Assembly: GCA_963969495.1 (NCBI GenBank)
Contig: OZ018329.1
Span: 69,552,160-69,616,159 of the forward strand
From: Ceratothoa steindachneri
Taxonomy: Eukaryota; Arthropoda; Malacostraca; Isopoda; Cymothoidae
Reading direction: 5' to 3'
Length of the DNA stretch: 64,000 bases
The notes beneath the pieces are model-generated. The model made no database searches. It saw only the letters and a list, made by a program, of their open reading frames with translations, and was not told the origin of the DNA. The position numbers and the translations under genes were made by a program. The number at the start of each line of letters is the position of its first letter. Position 1 is the first letter of the stretch. Below, in pieces: positions 57,532-64,000 of this stretch.

Positions 57532-60500
57532 AGAGTTATACAGGGGTTGATGATTTAGGCAATTCAGATTAATCATGATTTCAATGAGAAGGATTATATG
57601 AAACCTATTCTGCGGATTATACTTATCTTTCTCTTAATACGTTACTGTTTAAATTATTATTGTTCTTCAATATTTCCAACGGGTTTAGAGTATTGAGGAT
57701 GGAAATTTCGCCGCAGGAACTTGAGTTCGACTCGAAGAGATTTCTTGCGTAATGGTCGTGTTGATGAACGAAAAGTAGATTACTTATAGAGTATCCAAGT
57801 GATGCAGGAAGATGGATTTACGAGTGAGTCGGAGGAAATAAGCAAAGAGGATTGGGATGCTGTCTTTGGGATCGCCGGTGAAGGCCATACAGTAAAATCT
57901 TCCGCCTTGAGGTAGAACGGCGTCTTTTCTGAGAAGAGCTGCATTTTTACTTCGAATAATAGATGAAGTATTAAAGGTTCTAAGTCATATATGTAGCTTC
58001 GGATCCTCATGGAAGCAATAGGTGGGAAGACAAACTGCGAGCGTTGGGACTATGGTGCATATTTCTCCAGAGGCCAGTGGAATCTCGCTTGCTCATGCTA
58101 GACATCCCATTGTGTCTGCATAAAATAATAAATAATTATCAGAAAGATGGTAGATAGATTAAGTATAAAACTGAGGGAAAATTCAGCGTGTTAAAAAAAC
58201 TTGTAATTTAAAACTCCAAGGAGAAGCGTACTCGGGAGAAGGTGTAATCTTCCAGCGAGAAAATGCAGAGGTTTATGCTTTCGGTTAATTTTGCACGTCG
58301 GGTTTTATATTTCTTCTTGTAGTGCCAATTGGACCACTTTCAGTAATTGGAGAAAAGTTTCTGTGGTAATGGAAACTTCCGACTGGAACACAAAAGATAA
58401 AAGAGTTTGCCTTCAGATTTTGCCGTAATTCTACGCTTCCGTCGGAACGGTGATAAACTTGAAACTCTTTTCCTTCAGCTACCTCAAACTGCCTCCACGC
58501 CTGAAACTTTACGCCTGCTCTCTACGAAAGTTGTGTACGTGCTTGATAGTCGTTGTGCTGAGTTATGTGTACCTAAGAAACATACTTCCCATAGCCGGAT
58601 TAGTTTGTAGGTCCGGAACGATGCGAGTTTTTAAATGGTAAAAATAAAAAAATTGCTCGCAGTTGAGCAATCTAAAATTTCGAAATAGCTGTAATCAAGT
58701 GAACTTTACCTATGTTTAGCCAGCTGCAGAATTAGAAGTAAGAGTTTCTATTATTTGCTCTGGTTAGGAAAGTTGTTTAAAATAATAAATAATTTAAAAT
58801 TAACTCACTGCAGGAATTCAACCGCATCTACTGTATGAGTCTAAATATGCTGTTTAATCAACTAAATTTCATCTGATCAAGTGATTGATGAACGTTTTAT
58901 TACAGTTTGCTACGATTTGTACATCAAAATTTAAAATATTATCAATCAGAAACAGAGATATTAACGAATTCTAAACATAATAAATGTAAGCATTGTATTA
59001 TCAAAGAATCCCCACAAATAATTATATTTAATTGTGAAATATACAAGAATCTAACTTTTTCGTCTACTACTATTTGGTTTCAGATTTCAAATTGTTTAGA
59101 AGCCAATAAAAGAGGTATTGTAATGTTTATTGCATTTCATTCTGAATTTATACCTTATAAATCGGATCACCTTAGGAAAAGTAATTCTTTTGTTTTTCTA
59201 ATAGTTTATTTTATTCACGTTTATCCCATTTCATCCCAAATACGGAAAGCAGATAAAACTCTAATTTGATGGCGATCATGTAAAAAACAATTGAGGGTAA
59301 ATGCAATTGCGATTTTTAAAGAATTGACTAATAAACAGATTCCTACATCTTCTAAAGTGAACTTTGAACTTGCGTTTACGTAGAGAAATCTTTCTTTGTT
59401 TTAGTACTTAACAGGTTAAAGAGATATGTACCATTCCTCCTTTCTTCTCTCTCAATTACAACCCCTTTTACCAACTTTACGTCAACAACACATTTCCACT
59501 TTCACTATATTTCAAACCTTTTGCTTGCCTTTTTAGCATTAGAGTCTCGCTCGCTTTTTCTTTCTCAATAATTAAATGAAAATCTCTAAAGAAGATTCGA
59601 AGATAAACTTGTATCTTTCGCCACAATTAAAAATCGGGAGCCGCGCGGTGAATTTAACATTATGTTAGGTTCATTTATATCGAGTTACAATACGTGACTC
59701 GCTTCACTTGTAAAGTTAACATAGTTCTTGTCACACAAACTCTTTCAGAGTCACTACACTTTTTTCTCTCAGCCACAGCATCTTTTGATGAAACATTCAT
59801 TTCCATACACATCTCTCATCAATTAATACAGCTCTGTGAAAGAGACAAGGAAGATTCGATTAAGAAATAATTGTGTATGTAAAGGGCATAAATAGGGAAA
59901 TGTATTAAAAATAGGACTGAAAGAATAAATTCCTTAAAGTCCATGACGACAGCTATAAGTTTTATTATTTTTACTCGGCCAATGCTTCGTCTCTCAATAA
60001 AATTCTACAAAAATCCTCGCATGATTGAAACCTTTTTGCTATGTAGTATCAAATTAGTAGCGAATTCTAACCTATGGGGCGATATTTTTAGTTTATTACT
60101 ATGGTCCATCCAGATCTCCATAACTCAATTATTCTGATAAAATAAAAGGATTGCACTTTGTCACAACATATTCTTAGGTGGTCAATAAACTCATCGATTA
60201 TTTCAAGCTGCTGGTTGAGTTTCCTTAAAATTCCATTAGGATCCATCGTTTAATCTGTGCCTTTTGCTGGAGAGTATGGTTAAATATCATGGGTCTAATA
60301 TATTGGCCCTTAATACATATGATTTAAAGAAAAGTATCTTTTTTCTGGATAAAAAAAACTGCTAGACCTACATTAAAAGCTAATTGAATCGTTCTTGATG
60401 TCCAAAGAAATTCGCTTCAATCCATCAGTGATTTTATCTCTCTAGCCTTCCTCCAATCATTGGACAGTCAAATAAATCATCTTTTTAAACAATATCGAAA

Positions 60501-61370
60501 AAAATAGTAAATGAAACAACTGAAAGAAAAAGATCCAAAGTGGTAAAGGTTAACGTGACACAATAATAGCCAAAAAAGGGCATCGTTCGACTCAAAAGTT
60601 CGAATAAACAAACAACCGAGAAACCCTAATTTGGCTACTGCCGATAATTTAGGAAATCTTTTGTCGCTTTTACGAATGCTGTTTTTATTTCTGAATCTAT
60701 TTTTGTGAGCTATTTATCTTTTGTTGGGTCATTCCAAAACTAATTACAGGGAAAGAAGGTAATGAGGAGAAAACAGCAACGAAGCTGATGGAATCTACGA
60801 AGTGAACGAGGAAATTTTCTGGTTGAGAGAAAATGAGCCGTATTTCAGAAGCAGGATAGCTGACTATGAGCTCTTAATACTCTTTTCCCCATAAAAGGGG
60901 GCCATGAGAGACCCTTACGTTGCATATAATTATATCCGTTAACCCAATGGAATCTGTCTTTGTAATCCTTGAAGAAAATTGGACCTTTCCAAGAGGAAAA
61001 GAAGCTGGTACTAAATGCACATAATAGAAGAATGGGTAATTGATTACTTTTTACTAAGCTATTCAAAAGATATTTAGTTTATACAATTATTTTAAGTAAC
61101 TGTTTGTGTTGATCTACAAGTAGAGGCTAAAGAATGGAGAAAGTTATATCACGCTAGCATCTTTATGAATATAGAATTAAAATCAAAAGATATTACGTTG
61201 TTTGACATGAAATGTCTAGATTATTTAGATCATGAATTTAAAACCTAACATAAATTATTTACTGATGAAATTACAGCATTTTTGCAGTAATTCAAGTAGT
61301 AAATCAAATTAAGAGGTACATCTTGCTGACCAAGAACAGCGTAAGAATTGCTCAGCTTTGTTTCTTTGAA
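57532..61370. other. No gene recognised; one 120-codon frame
   Basis: AT-rich DNA. The longest frame (58907-59269, plus) begins MLRFVHQNLKYYQSETEI and has a single C-x2-C pair (KCKHC), but its composition is driven by AT content and no family is recognised. A second frame at 58407-58610 is in a locally GC-richer patch. Neither is supported as a gene. Confidence 0.4.
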
Positions 61371-61379
61371 GTTCAGGTC

Positions 61380-62060
61380 TGGAAACAAGGATATAGGACA
61401 CTGATATGGAACCTCAAGGAAGGCCCAAACCTGTTCTCAGTGATGTAGAATTAACGGAAGTCGTGACCAATAAGCAAGGCGTTACGAATTCAGCAACCAC
61501 AATATTACGTCAGTCATGGCGATAGGGTTGGTCAAAAAATACAAAATCAGAAAAGTGGGTTCAAATGGATTGAATGAAAATTAGAAATTGAAACCCCTTG
61601 AAGCTACTTCAACTCAGTTTGAGATAGAAAATAGTAAACCATTTGGGAGAATTGTTACCTGTGATAAAAATGGATCTTATACAATAACAATTAAAGTTCT
61701 ACTAAATAGCTAGGCAATAATGAAGGAGCAATTCATATGCCCTAGCCATTGTTAAAGCCTGAGAGTTATGATTACAGTTTGGTGGAATTTTGAAGGAATC
61801 GTCCAATAATCGAACCATGGGAAAATTTTCAATCGAGTCATATTTTCGAATGAATGCTGAAGTGCACCCAAGATTGGTTATCAAACAACCTGCATTGGTG
61901 AATATACCTGGCCTATACTCCTTCAATACAATGCCATGTCTCACACTTCTCAACTGGTTATGTCTAATCTTAGAGAATTGGAAGAAGTTTTGCATCATTC
62001 TCCATATTCATTCGAAATCTCACTCAATGATTACCATCTTTTTAAGCAATTTGAACTATA
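61380..62060 (+). pseudogene. Mariner (irritans-type) transposase relic
   Basis: Fragments in order on the plus strand: SEKWVQMD (about 61550, cf. kWVPHeLt), RIVTCDKN (61648-61671, first catalytic Asp; the family has GDEKW), VMITVWWNFEGIV (about 61765-61803, cf. VMVTVWW.s.GvIhY), PALVN (about 61890), LQYNAMSHTSQLVMSNLREL (about 61920-61980, where the second catalytic Asp of HDNARPH reads Tyr) and HHSPYSFEISLNDYHLF (61993-62043, cf. HPPYSPDLSPTDYHFF, with Asp to Glu). Numerous stops and shifts and two altered catalytic positions show an old, dead copy. Inverted-repeat ends not located. Confidence 0.75.
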
Positions 62061-62074
62061 AATAAATTGACAAC

Positions 62075-62480
62075 AAAATGTTTAATTAAAACTCCAACTT
62101 CAAAATAGAAAGTTTAATTTGAACTCCAAATTCATGATAAAAGGTTCAAGTTGAGCGCTAAATTAGAATGAAAGGTCAATTTGAACTCAAAATTCAAAAA
62201 TAAAACTTCAGATTTCACCTCGAAATTCAAAAGCAAAGGCTCAATTTGAATTATAAATTGACAAAAAAAAGGTTTAATTTGAACTCAAAATTATTAATAA
62301 AGTTCAATTTGAACTCCAATTTGAAAATAAAAGTTCAATTTGAACTCAAAATTCAAATAGAGATTTAATTTGAACTCAAAATTCAAATAGAGGTTTAATT
62401 TGAACTATAGTTTCCACCATGAAATATAAACGGTTGAATTTGAATTTAAAATTAATCATAAAAGTTTTAATACGATGGAG
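62075..62480. repeat. AT-rich array of about 30-45-bp units
   Basis: Around ten imperfect units of the form GGTTTAATTTGAACTCAAAATTCAAAATAAAA follow one another. Each has a TCAATTTGAA or TTTAATTTGAA core, a near-palindrome. Unit length varies by a few bases and similarity is highest at 62320-62405, where two adjacent units are almost identical. The array starts directly after the mariner relic. Confidence 0.8.
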
Positions 62481-64000
62481 GGACTAATTTCTGTTTTAGG
62501 TGAATTTGTGGCCAATAGACCTAAAGATTTAGACCTAAAAATTAAAAAAAATGAGATAAGATCAGAGTCGGATTAAATATTCACTATTTTTTTTCTTTTA
62601 TTCCATTTTGAACCTAAAAAAATGCATTTCATGTGAAACAACCTATTATAAAATAGAAGCAGAAAATCTAGCAAGAAAATGCCTACGTGAAGATTGCGTC
62701 TATCAAAGGAATACCAGCCTGTTGTACAGTTATTAGATCTGAATGCAAACGCTAAAACATCAGCACCGAAAATATGTATGAAAATCACACCAAGTAAAGT
62801 GACCTCACGAGGTCAGTGCCTCGAAGGCATATTGAATATATTAATACCTGATTTGTTTGATAAAAAGGCCAAACATAAGTATTGTGTAAGTGAGAGACTA
62901 TCCCAATAAGAATAATAATGGATGACATAAGTCAACGTGTCGGAAATGCAGTAGCTGTTACTATGGCTTTAAAAACGAAAATATATTTAAATTCATCGTC
63001 ATATACTCGTAAGTTTGAGCAACTCGTAAGTTTCAACTGATTCCATTCTAAAGTTTTATTTTTAAAAAAGCTATTATCATTTATTTTTAGGTCGTCACTG
63101 TATTTCTTTTTTCTGAAATATTTGCCTCTGTGGCCAGATTCTGCTCCACTAGGGCCTTTCTTTAAAAGCAGACCGTAATTAATCAAAGCGAAGAGAAGCA
63201 TCTGGGTAAAAAGGAATTTTACATGTCTGGAAGTGGGATTAGCCCGTTTGTCACAGATAGATGGTGGGATCGAGATTACGCTTCGATTAAGTGACACAAA
63301 GAAAATTTGAGATGAATAAAATACATATAAACAAGAAATATTCAGAGATAGCTGAGAAATCAATAAAAAACTCGATGGCGATAAAATAAAAGAAGTAAAA
63401 TATTTTCCGCGATGGTCATGTACTTAGATAGACGATAATGAAACTTTAGAAATAAAGATAGGGAAAAAAGAGCACCTATTACTACCCTTTACATACATAA
63501 TAAATAAATAGTATTTCAACGATTGTGAGTTTTTAAAAAAAAACATAAGTTACATTATCTTAACGAGTACCTCATGATGATATTTGCCAAGTCATAACTG
63601 ATGCGCTGGTAAAAGAAACACGTGCTCATAATAATCTTAAATCTAATGAAATTTTCCGTCTTCGTATGTCTTTTTCTTTCCATTTAAATGCTACTCTCTG
63701 TCTCTTTGACTTCTTCGAAGAAGAAATTTATAGACAAGTCAATGATTATGTGTTCCCTACTTCTCCAAAAACGAAAAAATTGAGAGACTTCATTTCTCGC
63801 TGTCGGAAATTTAACTTGGATAGGAATGAGAATACCGGACTGTAAAAAAAATGCTTCCAAATAAAGGATCATCGATATAAAGTATAGTAAACAAAAGGTG
63901 TAGTCTTTATATCAACGGGGCAAAATGCTTCATGGAAGAACGATAGTGAGTCAAATAAGAATTTAAGAGTAAAACCAACTTAATTATTCGAAGAAATATC
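62481..64000. other. No gene recognised; one 143-codon frame
   Basis: The minus frame 62932-63363 (143 codons) is the longest unexplained one on the right side. It has a hydrophobic start (LSLNISCLYVFYSS) and a Lys/Asn-rich second half without known motifs. It is in AT-rich DNA, where frames of this size can arise by chance. Confidence 0.4.

Noticed and set aside
58907..59269. 120-codon plus frame with C-x2-C
   Set aside because: Composition follows the AT-rich background, with only one cysteine pair and no family resemblance strong enough to call a zinc finger or LINE end.
62932..63363. 143-codon minus frame as a gene
   Set aside because: No motif and low-complexity Lys/Asn-rich half; plausible by chance in this composition, so mentioned only within the gap description.
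1..64000. CRISPR arrays, bacterial operons, ribosome-binding sites, rRNA genes
   Set aside because: Tandem repeats here are contiguous minisatellites or microsatellites without unique spacers, and gene structure is eukaryotic TE debris.

Overview
The window looks like AT-rich nuclear DNA from an invertebrate, most likely an arthropod and plausibly a crustacean. There are no bacterial-style operons, only degraded transposable elements (TEs), microsatellites and minisatellites. Several decayed proteins have their closest relatives, as I remember them, in arthropod repeat families: the HTH-plus-mariner transposase near 5 kb, the multicopy 'CLWDS' protein near 41 kb and the LINE tail near 15.6 kb. 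I found no convincing intact host gene. Every protein homology I recognise belongs to a mobile element, nearly all with frameshifts or stops. The species is not identified.

Region by region. 1-12.8 kb: an 85-bp tandem duplication, a minus-strand Penelope-like element (2.0-2.8 kb), a 127-bp minisatellite split by a dispersed repeat (called R here), a mariner-type relic (5.1-5.7 kb), CA repeats, a Polinton/Maverick relic with capsid and protease remnants (9.3-10.5 kb), a second R copy and a jockey-like LINE (11.4-12.7 kb). 12.8-22.9 kb: mostly featureless, with a LINE C-terminus (15.5 kb), a Penelope-like element ending in a GIY-YIG endonuclease (18.8-19.6 kb) and one clean but unrecognised 129-codon frame (22.1-22.5 kb).

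23.1-34.5 kb is the centrepiece, a nested insertion. A (TA)n array contains a 1.3-kb Tc1-type element. That element is split by Ty3/Gypsy element A (plus strand). Element A is in turn split, inside its reverse transcriptase/RNase H region, by Ty3/Gypsy element B (minus strand). LTRs, target-site duplications and reading frame across the insertion site establish the order. Both Gypsy elements appear to have had integrase upstream of reverse transcriptase (Gmr1-like order), have lost the integrase core, and share Asn at two catalytic Asp positions of the reverse transcriptase.

34.6-64 kb: a tRNA-like SINE head (36.6 kb), further R-family copies (38.9 and 49.4-50.4 kb), a 2.2-kb unit with roughly 60-bp terminal inverted repeats around a decayed arthropod protein of unknown mechanism (39.8-42.0 kb), mariner pieces (46.2 and 61.4-62.1 kb), a second jockey-like LINE (48.1-48.9 kb), a BED-finger hAT N-terminus beside a dense GATAA cluster (51.5-52.3 kb), a Tc1 C-terminus (56.0 kb), a CR1/L2-like LINE tail with (TTA)n (56.7-57.5 kb) and a roughly 40-bp AT-rich array (62.1-62.5 kb). 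The genes do not form a pathway; the window records successive waves of transposition.
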